From Pseudovibrio sp. Ad37 (lineage in GTDB: Bacteria > Pseudomonadota > Alphaproteobacteria > Rhizobiales > Stappiaceae): a stretch of 64,000 nt of DNA. Position numbers and translations under genes: made by a program. The stretch's first letter is position 1. Each line of letters begins with the position of its first letter. The DNA lies in assembly GCF_001623075.1 (NCBI RefSeq), contig NZ_LMCF01000047.1, forward strand, positions 1 to 64,000. Direction: 5' to 3'. Below are positions 1-8,211 of the stretch, one piece after another. The notes below the pieces were generated by a model. The model worked only from the letters and a program-made list of their open reading frames with translations, made no database searches and had not been told where the DNA came from.

Positions 1-124
1 TCTGGTTCGCGTGCACATCAAAGTCCTGAGCTAACTCACTCAAGGTTTTTTCTCCGCGAATAGCAGCAAGTGCCACTTTCGCTTTAAAAGCCGGGCTATG
101 GTTCCGGCGAGGACGTCTGCTCAT
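1..124 (-). mobile_element. IS3-family transposase OrfA, N-terminal part (cut by window edge)
   Basis: Read on the minus strand from an ATG at 124, the frame gives an N-terminus MSRRPRRNHSPAFKAKVALA followed by AAIRGEKTLSELAQDFDVHAN, the classic helix-turn-helix start of IS3-family OrfA, which binds the element ends. The frame stays open to base 1, so the rest of the element lies outside the window. Upstream of the start a non-coding stretch runs to TGGACAG at 183-189 (minus-strand reading), which looks like the element's outer end. Two decayed copies of the same end occur near 33.3 and 35.3 kb. Whether this copy is intact cannot be told from here. Confidence 0.8.
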
Positions 125-189
125 GATGGTCTCCTGTTCTTGGCATCATGCCAGTTTCAGGAGCTAAATCCACTTTCACAACCTGTCCA
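125..189 (-). repeat. IS3-type element left end (terminal region)
   Basis: The bases between the OrfA start and the CTGTCCA at 183-189 share long stretches with 33293-33358 and with 35308-35356 (shared pieces include TCTCCTGTTCTTGGCATCATG-like and GCTAAATCCACTT). Shared sequence stops just after the CTGTCCA, which marks the probable element boundary. Confidence 0.6.
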
Positions 190-307
190 AATTTCCCGAG
201 CCAGCTCTTAAATTGAAAGTATCAAGTGCGAACACAGGAAAGGTGGAGAGGCCGTAAGGTAAAATTTTCCTAGCTTCATAATAGTCGACTGGCCAACACC
301 CACAAAT

Positions 308-1720
308 CTAGTTCATATCCTTCAACAGCCGCCCATGTTTCCTCGTTTGCTCGATGACTTCTCCGAAGGTGTTGAGGCCGTGCGAGGATAGGAGGGGGCG
401 GAGTTTGCAGAGGGCTTGGGCGGTGGCTTGGGCGTCGCCGAGGGCTGTGTGGCGCGAAGCTATGGGGATCTCTATGCCAAGGCGGGTGCAAAGGGCGTCG
501 AGAGTGTGCACCTGATCTGCGCCGAAAACGACAGCAGACAAGAGGACTGTATCAAGGATCGGATGGTCCCAGGCATGGCCGGACAAGTGGCCGTATCGAT
601 GTAGGAATGCCATGTCGAACGGCGCATTGTGCGCAACAATGACGGAGTCTTTGGCGAAAGCATGAAACTCTGAAATTGCAGTCACCGGGTCTGGAGCATC
701 TGCCACCATGTCATCTGTGATCCGGTGAACTCCGGTTGAGGCAGCCGGAATGGGTCTGCCCGGATTGACGAGTTGGTCCACTGTTTCACCGGGAATGATA
801 CGTCCGTTGACAACCCGCACGGCCCCGATCTGGACAATGTCGTCCTTATTCGGCATGAGGCCGGTTGTTTCTGTATCGAAAACGACGAAGCTGAGATCAC
901 GCAGAGAACGCTCCTCAATTTCCTTTTCACAATGGTGCTGAGCCGCCTCAAAGTCATAAATCAGAGGTCGCGGTGCCTCTGGTGCGATGCGCACGGTCGC
1001 ATCGCCAATCAGGATCATATAGCCCGACATCCCTCTGAGTTTTTTAAGGCGCAATTGAAAATTGAGGTTGCCACGAGCTCCTTTCACATCAACAGTAATT
1101 TCTGTTTTTAATTCGATCAGCTGATCATAGGCAGCACGCACCTCTTCCTCAATAAAGTAATCAAAGATGGATGCACTCAAACGTGGAACATGAACCTGCC
1201 CAAGAATGTCTGCAGCTTGCCCGTCATAAAGCATGATTTTGTGTGCATGGCTGACGAGCACGATGGCGACGGGGATCTCAGTTAACAGCAAGGCGAGCTG
1301 TTCGCGCTCGCTCGCCAGCTGCGCCGTTGCATCAGAAACCAACTCATCTGTTTCTGCACTGTCATTGGTTAAACGCCAGGCAACTGCATGAGCCGCGGGG
1401 GCGAGATCTCCCAGATATTTGGCCTCTTCAAGATCAATTGAGGCATCAACGTTGGCATGAGCTGTCGTGCGGATGGCAGCGGAAAGACGCTGCACTGGTT
1501 TGGCAACATTTTCGTCAAACAGAAGCCAGATGCTGACCGAGATCGCGAGAAGGCCGAAGGTGGATAGTATACCAGCCAACAAGAAACCCGAGGCCGGTGT
1601 TGTGTCCGTAATACGGGTGTATCCGAAGTAAAGCGCAGCTCCGACGACAGCACAGCTTGCTGCGGCGACACCCGCGAACAAGAGGAAAATCCGAAATCGC
1701 AAGCTGAGGCCTGTCAACAT
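308..1720 (-). CDS. Membrane-anchored DnaQ-type 3'-5' exonuclease
   Basis: Protein of about 470 residues. Two N-terminal membrane segments (about residues 10-30 and 45-67) are followed by a HAMP-like linker (about 70-125), a PAS-like region (about 145-240) and a C-terminal DEDDh exonuclease domain (about 280-460). Catalytic motifs are visible: FDTETTG (first D and E), VAHNAPFD, and HTALGDA with the final H and D. The family removes 3' nucleotides from DNA or RNA and is related to the PolIII epsilon subunit. A start 15 bases further out (1735) is possible, but the ATG at 1720 overlaps the stop of the upstream gene as TAATG, so I use it. Last gene of a minus-strand run that begins with a symporter; the sensor-like N-terminus suggests a signal-dependent nuclease, which is inference. 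Confidence 0.85.
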   Translation of the reverse strand: MLTGLSLRFRIFLLFAGVAAASCAVVGAALYFGYTRITDTTPASGFLLAGILSTFGLLAISVSIWLLFDENVAKPVQRLSAAIRTTAHANVDASIDLEEAKYLGDLAPAAHAVAWRLTNDSAETDELVSDATAQLASEREQLALLLTEIPVAIVLVSHAHKIMLYDGQAADILGQVHVPRLSASIFDYFIEEEVRAAYDQLIELKTEITVDVKGARGNLNFQLRLKKLRGMSGYMILIGDATVRIAPEAPRPLIYDFEAAQHHCEKEIEERSLRDLSFVVFDTETTGLMPNKDDIVQIGAVRVVNGRIIPGETVDQLVNPGRPIPAASTGVHRITDDMVADAPDPVTAISEFHAFAKDSVIVAHNAPFDMAFLHRYGHLSGHAWDHPILDTVLLSAVVFGADQVHTLDALCTRLGIEIPIASRHTALGDAQATAQALCKLRPLLSSHGLNTFGEVIEQTRKHGRLLKDMN

Positions 1721-2241
1721 TACCCCGCTCCGCATATTGTTGAGGTGATCCTGTCATTTTCCGGCACCGAAACCCACTGAGCGCCCGAGACGCTTCCGCC
1801 CTTCTCAAAAGTGATTCCGTCAGCCAGCGCTGCTCGTCGGCTGGTGGTGCAATCGGTGAGTACAGGAAGTTTGTTTATTGGTGACCAGCGGCCAAAGAAA
1901 TATGCCTGCGCCAGCTTCATGCCCGGCTGCTCCGGGTGGGTCTGGATCGTGGCAGTGTCAATGGCGACAAATCTTTCCGTGAATGGATACAGATAGGTCC
2001 ATGGACGATAAAAGGCTTTGCTTTCTACTGTTTCAGCAACAACCATGCCTTCAGGCAGGGTTTGTTTGGTGCGTGAATACCAGCTGTATTCGCTTGAAAT
2101 TGTTGCCAGCAGCATGGCTGCACCGGCAGCGATCGGCACGAGCCAGCGCGGCAAACGCCCGCCAAGAACATGATTGATCAACATCACAAGACCAGCTCCG
2201 GCGACGCCTGCAATGAAGGTCCCGATCAATTCAAGAAACAT
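1720..2241 (-). CDS. Small membrane protein of unknown function in the symporter operon
   Basis: 173 residues. Two hydrophobic segments lie near the N-terminus (about 3-27 and 33-47), followed by a polar domain of about 120 residues with two Cys (in LTDCTTS and TICGAG near the end), probably outside the membrane. I do not recognise a family. It overlaps the exonuclease start by TAATG and lies 115 bases downstream of the DUF294 protein gene, so translation coupling to the exonuclease is likely. The two may form a membrane pair; that is inference from overlap only. Confidence 0.65.
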   Translation of the reverse strand: MFLELIGTFIAGVAGAGLVMLINHVLGGRLPRWLVPIAAGAAMLLATISSEYSWYSRTKQTLPEGMVVAETVESKAFYRPWTYLYPFTERFVAIDTATIQTHPEQPGMKLAQAYFFGRWSPINKLPVLTDCTTSRRAALADGITFEKGGSVSGAQWVSVPENDRITSTICGAG

Positions 2242-2356
2242 GTTATTCCTCCCAGGTGGCTGTGGTTGTGTTTTATCTACTCACAGCTCTGATTATTATT
2301 GGTCTCTAGCGGAGCGAATTCCTCGTTTGATTCTATCCGATCAAACGGAACGCGCT

Positions 2357-4186
2357 CTAGCTCAACATTCCCCGGCCATGCCCGATTGCTGACTGCATGG
2401 TTTTGACGACAACAAACGCATCCCGTACATGGGAGCGTTCAAAATCTGACAGGCTTGAAGGTTGCAGGAAATTGTCTGGTTGTGATCCCTGTTTGACCAG
2501 CTCTGCCTGATGCTGAATCCGCATCTCGGCAATCAGGTCATAAGCATCCAGAAGGTCCCCGGCGCCGGATTTGCTCAGCTGGCCGCTCTCGCGAGCCTCT
2601 TCCAGACGGGCGCGGGTGTTGACGGCTCCGATCTGCCCTTGCAGTGCATAAATGCGCGCCAGATCAACCACCGGCACCACGCCATTGTGTTTCATGTCCA
2701 GCGTGTTTTTGTGCTCACCCGAGCGTATGGTTGCCAACCCGCGCAGCAAGCTGAGCGGAGGCGTATGTTTCAGCGAATTGCTGACCATGTGCGCCACGAA
2801 AATCGAGTTACGGCTTGAGGCTTCCAGCGTTTGCGCTTGCAGGTCTTCAAAGAGGGAGACCTCGCCGCCGATTGGTCTGAGATCGAACATAACAGAACTA
2901 AGCATCTGGGCTTCAGGGTCCGGTTTGTTGATCCAGCCTTCAAAATAGGATTTCCAGACAGATAACGGCTGGCTCCAGCGCGGGTTCGTCGCCATCATGT
3001 CACCAGGGCAGTAGATATAACCACTGGTGTTTAGCCCATCACATACGAATTTGGCGAGATCTGCAAAGTACCCTTGCCGCTGTTCGTCAGTGACGCGATC
3101 ATCCAAAAACAGGCAATTGTCCTGATCGCTGACTCCGGTCTGTTCGCGGCGCCCCTGCGAACCACAGGCAAGCCAGAGGTACGGAACCGGCGAAGGGCCG
3201 AGCTTTTCTTCTGCCAGAGCCAGTAGGCGACGCGTTGCAGCATCCGCAATATCAGAGATCAATCGCGTGACAATTTCGTGCCGACTGCCACCAGCGACCA
3301 GTTGCACCAGCAGGTTTGGAATCCGGGCAGTTACCCTTGCTATGTCATAGGCATCCTTGGCCTTAGCAACTTCGCTGACCAATTCTGCTGAACTGATGGC
3401 CTGAAACCGCGTCAGATCCGTTTGCGTCACCATGCCGACGAGACGCTCACTCTCCACGATTGGGACATGCCCAATACGGCGTTCCATCATCAAGTGCAGC
3501 AGATCTGACCCGATTGCTGATGGGGCAAGCACTATGGGATTAGCCGTCATGACAGCTTCAACCGAAGTATCAACTGATAAAGCAGAGGCCAAAACCTTGA
3601 AGGAGAGATCTCTGACCGTAATGATCCCGATCAGCCCACCTTTTGCATCTGTCACACAAAGCGAGGAAACGCGGGCATCCCTCATCTGCTGAGCTGCATG
3701 TTGCACTGTATCGTCAGGTCGGCAGGTAACCGGGTTGGCCGCCATAAACGATTCAATTGGAATGGCGGCTAAGTCATTTTCGCGGGTCCGCGGCGTTTGT
3801 GTTCGATCAAAGAAACGGGCAACCGGCTGATGCGCTGCAATCAGTTCTGTCAGTAGTGCTGGCGGGAGCACCAAAAGGACGGTTGGTTCTCCAGCTTTTG
3901 CGGATGTAACCGCGCGTCCATCCAAAAACAATCCACGCTCTCCAAACGAGTTGCGGATGCCGAGACGGCTTATAACGGCATCATTCTTATCGCGGATTTC
4001 AACGCCACCGTCGTAGATTAGGAAGAGCCCCGGCAGTTGGTCTCCCAACTCATAGATACCAGCACCATGGACACGCTCCCAAACAGTTACCTGATGAGAC
4101 AATGCCTCTTGATCCGTCTCTGGAAGAGCATCATAGGGATGCACGGATTTCAGAAACTGCAGGACTTGCTCTGATGTAAGAGGCAT
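2357..4186 (-). CDS. cNMP-binding / CBS / DUF294 nucleotidyltransferase-like signalling protein
   Basis: 609 residues. Order of domains: cyclic-nucleotide-binding-like beta barrel (about 10-125), paired CBS domains (about 145-265), then a DUF294 nucleotidyltransferase-like domain with the GSQGRREQTGVSDQDN motif (G-S, R and D-x-D of the polymerase-beta fold), and a C-terminal helical DUF294_C domain. The family is thought to couple ligand sensing to transport or metabolism; GlnD-like nucleotidyl transfer is possible but unproven. The frame stays open to 4228, but that outer ATG falls inside the terminator hairpin of the symporter gene. The ATG at 4186 has an AGGCGGAG ribosome site and begins MPLTSEQ. 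It follows the symporter by about 105 bases, the order commonly seen for this symporter group. Confidence 0.9.
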   Translation of the reverse strand: MPLTSEQVLQFLKSVHPYDALPETDQEALSHQVTVWERVHGAGIYELGDQLPGLFLIYDGGVEIRDKNDAVISRLGIRNSFGERGLFLDGRAVTSAKAGEPTVLLVLPPALLTELIAAHQPVARFFDRTQTPRTRENDLAAIPIESFMAANPVTCRPDDTVQHAAQQMRDARVSSLCVTDAKGGLIGIITVRDLSFKVLASALSVDTSVEAVMTANPIVLAPSAIGSDLLHLMMERRIGHVPIVESERLVGMVTQTDLTRFQAISSAELVSEVAKAKDAYDIARVTARIPNLLVQLVAGGSRHEIVTRLISDIADAATRRLLALAEEKLGPSPVPYLWLACGSQGRREQTGVSDQDNCLFLDDRVTDEQRQGYFADLAKFVCDGLNTSGYIYCPGDMMATNPRWSQPLSVWKSYFEGWINKPDPEAQMLSSVMFDLRPIGGEVSLFEDLQAQTLEASSRNSIFVAHMVSNSLKHTPPLSLLRGLATIRSGEHKNTLDMKHNGVVPVVDLARIYALQGQIGAVNTRARLEEARESGQLSKSGAGDLLDAYDLIAEMRIQHQAELVKQGSQPDNFLQPSSLSDFERSHVRDAFVVVKTMQSAIGHGRGMLS

Positions 4187-4205
4187 GGCTCCGCCTTCAG
4201 CTGGA

Positions 4206-4242
4206 AGAAATAAAGTCCTGCCCAGCATAGGCCGGGCAGGAC
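4206..4242 (-). terminator. Rho-independent terminator after the symporter gene
   Basis: Perfect 9-bp arms GTCCTGCCC (4215-4223) and GGGCAGGAC (4234-4242), followed on the minus strand by TTTATTTCTT. It sits between the symporter stop and the DUF294 gene, so the downstream genes are probably reduced in level or need their own promoter. Confidence 0.85.
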
Positions 4243-4291
4243 AGGATCAAAAGACAGCGAGTTACTGAGGTTCAGCAACCCGCATGAGTTA

Positions 4292-6079
4292 TCAATGGTC
4301 CTGAGCTGCACCGGCTCCACGTGGGATACGTACGCTTTCCACGAGGTCCTTGATCACCTGAGGTGTTTCCTTCGTCATGCCTGCAACAAAGTAAGCAACA
4401 GCGAAGTTCACAGCCGCACCAATCGCACCAAACGATGTGGACTTGATCGTACCAAGCAGCGGATCAGCATCAGAGAAGCTGGCTGTGCCTGGAATAAAGA
4501 ACCAGCCCTTGTGCAGGAAGATGTAGACAAGGGTCACAACCAGACCAGACAACATACCTGCAACAGCACCAGTGTTGTTGATGCGGGTTGAGAAGATACC
4601 CATCATCAGCGCAGGGAAGATGGATGCCGCCGCAAGACCAAACGCCAGTGCCACCGTTTGTGCCGCAAAGCCAGGAGGATTGAGCCCCAGATAGGTTGCC
4701 ACTACAATCGCAACCGCCATGGCCACTCGGGCAGACATCAACTCACTCTTTTCTGAGATTGATGGCTTAATAGCCCCCTTGATCAAGTCATGGCTAACCG
4801 CCGAGGATATTGCGAGCAAGAGCCCTGCAGCCGTTGAAAGTGCTGCTGCCAAGCCGCCTGCCGCCACCAGACCAATCACCCAACCTGGCAGGTTTGCAAT
4901 TTCCGGGTTCGCCAGCACGAGGATGTCTCGGTTGAACTTTGTCAGCTCATTTCCAACCCAACCTTTTTCACCGGCAAGAGTTTGCATTTTTTCACTCTTG
5001 TCGTTGTAGTACTGGATTTTACCGTCGCCGTTCTTGTCTTCCCAAGCCAGAAGTCCTGTCTTTTCCCAGGTATGCATCCAGTCGTATTTAGGGTCGTTCT
5101 TAATCTGTGCAACTTCAACAGCGCCACCATTAATGCCGCCGTTTGGCCACATCATATCTGTGATGTTGAGACGTGCCATCGCGCCAACTGCAGGAGCGGT
5201 GATGTAAAGCAGTGCAATGAACACCAGCGCCCAACCTGCGGACCAGCGTGCATCAGCCACTTTAGGTACGGTGAAGAAGCGCATGATCACGTGCGGCAGA
5301 CCAGCGGTACCGATCATCAGAGACAGCGTGAACAGCACCATGTTGAAGGTGTCAGCATTGTTTGAGGTATATGAATTGAAGCCAAGCTCAGTCACTACCT
5401 GATCCAGTTTGGTCAGAAGTGGTTCGCCACTTGCAACATCATTGCCGAACAGACCAAGACCTGGAATTGGGTTGCCAGTCAATTGCAGCGAGATGAAAAC
5501 TGCTGGAATGGTGTAAGCGGTAATCAGCACCACATACTGAGCGACCTGCGTATAGGTAACGCCCTTCATGCCGCCGAACACAGCGTAAGCAAACACAACA
5601 CAGGCACCGATCAACAGGCCTGTTGTGTTGTCAACTTCCAGAAAACGACCAAAGGCAACACCAACACCCGTCATCTGACCGATCACGTAAGTGGTTGACG
5701 CAACAATCAAGCAAACCACGGCAACAATTCGAGCGGTCTGACTGTAGAAGCGATCGCCGATGAACTCAGAGACTGTAAACTTGCCGAACTTGCGCAGATA
5801 CGGAGCAAGAAGCAGTGCCAGCAGCACATAGCCACCAGTCCAGCCCATCAGGAAGGATGAGTTGTCATAACCGGTAAACGCAATAAGACCGGCCATGGAA
5901 ATAAAGGATGCCGCAGACATCCAGTCAGCTGCAGTTGCCATGCCGTTGGTGACAGGATGGACGCCGCGGCCAGCAGCGTAAAATTCAGATGTGGAACCCG
6001 CACGGGCCCAGATCGCGATGCCGATGTAGAGCGCAAAGGAGCTGCCCACAAATAGCAAGTTGATAGTAAACTGATCCAT
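4292..6079 (-). CDS. Sodium:solute symporter (SSS family, acetate-permease-like)
   Basis: 595 residues with about 13 hydrophobic segments. The N-terminal pattern (FYAAGRGVHPVTNGMATAADW, split over helix 1-2) is typical of SSS carriers of the VC_2705/ActP-like branch that take up short carboxylates with Na+. A soluble loop between helices (about residues 303-380) holds DKNGDGKI (348-355), which matches the first half of an EF-hand or dockerin calcium loop (D-x-N-x-D-G-x-I); position 12 is Asn rather than Glu. The 86-residue DUF4212 gene ends 14 bases before the start, which is the usual partner arrangement. Substrate cannot be read from sequence; acetate or another small carboxylate is most likely. 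Confidence 0.9.
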   Translation of the reverse strand: MDQFTINLLFVGSSFALYIGIAIWARAGSTSEFYAAGRGVHPVTNGMATAADWMSAASFISMAGLIAFTGYDNSSFLMGWTGGYVLLALLLAPYLRKFGKFTVSEFIGDRFYSQTARIVAVVCLIVASTTYVIGQMTGVGVAFGRFLEVDNTTGLLIGACVVFAYAVFGGMKGVTYTQVAQYVVLITAYTIPAVFISLQLTGNPIPGLGLFGNDVASGEPLLTKLDQVVTELGFNSYTSNNADTFNMVLFTLSLMIGTAGLPHVIMRFFTVPKVADARWSAGWALVFIALLYITAPAVGAMARLNITDMMWPNGGINGGAVEVAQIKNDPKYDWMHTWEKTGLLAWEDKNGDGKIQYYNDKSEKMQTLAGEKGWVGNELTKFNRDILVLANPEIANLPGWVIGLVAAGGLAAALSTAAGLLLAISSAVSHDLIKGAIKPSISEKSELMSARVAMAVAIVVATYLGLNPPGFAAQTVALAFGLAAASIFPALMMGIFSTRINNTGAVAGMLSGLVVTLVYIFLHKGWFFIPGTASFSDADPLLGTIKSTSFGAIGAAVNFAVAYFVAGMTKETPQVIKDLVESVRIPRGAGAAQDH

Positions 6080-6093
6080 GATCTGAAAAGCCC

Positions 6094-6354
6094 CTATTCT
6101 TCTTCAACGCCGTGTTCACGGTCGAGACGGTTCATGCGCCAGGCGTAGAAAAAGATGATCGCCAGGAAGACCAGAATGGAACCCTGTTGTGCGAACCAAA
6201 ACCCCAGATCAGTGCCGCCAACACGAATGCCGCTCAGCAGCGGGCGCAGCAAAATGCCAAACCCGAACGAGACCAGAGCCCATATAACGAGGCTTATTTT
6301 GATGATACGCATATTGGCAGCCCAATACGCGTTGTTGGATGAGTTATCTGACAT
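6094..6354 (-). CDS. DUF4212 small subunit of the sodium:solute symporter
   Basis: 86 residues beginning MSDNSSNNAYWAANMRI, with two hydrophobic helices (about 15-36 and 50-72) and a charged C-terminus (MNRLDREHGVEEE). This is the small membrane partner regularly encoded just before VC_2705-type SSS symporters. The frame could start 54 bases further out, but the ATG at 6354 has a strong GGGAGGAG site 4 bases upstream. First gene of the operon; its promoter should lie between 6355 and about 6600. Confidence 0.88.
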   Translation of the reverse strand: MSDNSSNNAYWAANMRIIKISLVIWALVSFGFGILLRPLLSGIRVGGTDLGFWFAQQGSILVFLAIIFFYAWRMNRLDREHGVEEE

Positions 6355-7505
6355 GCTCTCCTCCCGTTTGGGCCGGATGAAATTCACCCGGACGGCATAT
6401 GCCCCCAAATCTCAAACTGGATTTGCTGTTGATGACCAGTACCTCCCACTGGTCAGCTGGCTTGGAGAGTATTTGTTGATCTTGTTTGGCCTAACAAACC
6501 CCATCAAGAAAAGCCGCTCAGATGACGTTGAATCCCATCAAAAACATCACCTTTTTTAGAATCTAAGCTTTACATTTGCGTAGAGTTACGAGCTCGCAGA
6601 CTTACACAGCTAGCCACTTGCTCCCTTAAACCCGCCCCACTTCATCAGGAGGGCGTTGCGTCAGTTCCCCAAAGCCGGAACTGAGCTATCACAAGATCCT
6701 CCAACGACTCCCACACAAGCCACCTTCAGCACCCAGTTTGTTCCCCCAAAGTCAACTTGTACACGCCTACTTACGTAGAGAATACTTATGTATTACAACC
6801 AAAGACTTTGAAACTACTTGCAACTTGGCAATCTCTGTAGGGGGCATATGTAGGTGAGATTGGTGAAGAGGTTGTCGTGTAATGTAACAAAAAAATTCAG
6901 TCTGCTTAAAGTGATCGAGTTAATGCTGCGATTGGTAGAAAAGAGACAATTTTAACATTGGTGATGGATCGATACCATTCAATATTTGATCAAAGCGACG
7001 AAAATCCAGTTCCAAAAACGCTTGCTGACGGAGTCACTACGAAGTACGCTTCATAGCATTAGTGGAGGAGGAAGAGTGCCGAGAGACGGCATCCTTTCAT
7101 CCATCGAATGCTTCTGAATGTGTGGTTGTTTATCGGGATCTGGTAATTTAAGTGGGTGGGGCACTGCAGGGAATTTATGTTTCTGACGATAATCGTAGGT
7201 AGGTGGTTTGCACCAGCGCACCCAGGTCATGTGAGGGCGTTGACCGGCCCATGATAAAAAACACGAGCATCAGAGTGATGCACGTGAGCAGGGCAGATCT
7301 CAGCAATGTCATTAAACGAAACGGCATGCAGCTGTCGGTCAACTCTCAAACAAAGAATGGCGCTGAATAGTCAGAGGACTATGGCAATACCATGGAACTT
7401 GGCAGAGAAAAAGACAGGAAAGTTGAGTGCCTTGGAAAACCCATGCTACCACGATAGCTTATCAATGATTCTCGTATTTATTGCCAAGAAAAAGTTAGAA
7501 GCTTC
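6355..7505. other. Long intergenic region without a convincing gene
   Basis: About 1.15 kb. It must hold the promoter of the minus-strand symporter operon (left part) and of kptA (right part), but I see no clear operator. A small hairpin GTGCCG-agaga-CGGCAT lies at 7076-7092. A 70-codon plus-strand frame at 7306-7518 has no family resemblance, runs across the kptA start and lacks a good ribosome site. The region is AT-richer than its neighbours and may be decayed DNA. Confidence 0.6.
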
Positions 7506-8054
7506 ATGCCCAAAATAAACAATACCGATGCCGTTGCGGCCAGCAAGTACCTAAGTTTCATCCTTCGACATAAGCCAGAGGAAATCGGTTTGCAGCTTGA
7601 CCCGGAAGGTTGGGCAAACATCAACGAGTTGATCGAACGTGCAAAACCTCAGATCGAGCTGACATTTGAAATGATTGAGCAGGTGGTGATTGAAAGCGAC
7701 AAGCAACGTTTTAAGCTGTCAGATGATAAAATTCACATCCGCGCAAATCAGGGACATTCCGTCAAAGTGGATCTGAAACTTATCCCCGTGACGCCGCCAG
7801 CCGTCCTTTATCATGGTACAGCTGAGCAAAACTGGGACTCAATTATGAAGCAAGGCCTGAAGGCCCAATCGCGTCATCACGTTCACCTTTCCCAAGACAG
7901 AGAGACAGCTATCAAAGTCGGTCAACGCCATGGCAAGCCCATTGTCCTTTTAATCAACTCAGAACGAATGCAACTTGAGGGCGTGGAGTTCTATCAATCT
8001 GACAACGGTGTATGGCTGACAGATGTTGTCTTGCCTCAGTTTATCTCGAGATAG
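7506..8054 (+). CDS. kptA: RNA 2'-phosphotransferase (Tpt1/KptA family)
   Basis: 182 residues, normal for KptA. Conserved pieces visible in order: SKYLSFILRHKP near the N-terminus, the DPEGWANI segment, QRFKLSDDKIHIRANQGHS, LYHGTAEQ and HHVHLSQDRETA. The enzyme moves an internal 2'-phosphate from RNA to NAD+, giving ADP-ribose 1''-2'' cyclic phosphate. In yeast it finishes tRNA splicing; bacteria have no such splicing, and the native substrate is uncertain. It stands alone, with no RNA ligase gene beside it. The start has only a weak purine-rich upstream site (TTAGAAG). Confidence 0.92.
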   Translation: MPKINNTDAVAASKYLSFILRHKPEEIGLQLDPEGWANINELIERAKPQIELTFEMIEQVVIESDKQRFKLSDDKIHIRANQGHSVKVDLKLIPVTPPAVLYHGTAEQNWDSIMKQGLKAQSRHHVHLSQDRETAIKVGQRHGKPIVLLINSERMQLEGVEFYQSDNGVWLTDVVLPQFISR

Positions 8055-8211
8055 TCTCAGGTCAGGCTCTCTATTCATCACCTAACTGACGTTGTATGCA
8101 TAGGGAGTATTACTGACTCGCGCTTCAGTTCTTGTGTTTGGTGATGATGCAAGAGCGCATGTAGATGAGCGTGCAGGCCCTTCCTTATCTCTAGACGTCA
8201 GCCGGGACCCG

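Noticed and set aside
4187-4228. Longer N-terminus for the DUF294 protein
   Set aside because: The extension falls in the stem of the symporter terminator and the inner ATG has a good ribosome site.
7306-7518. 70-codon plus-strand frame before kptA
   Set aside because: No family look and it crosses the kptA start; no ribosome site.
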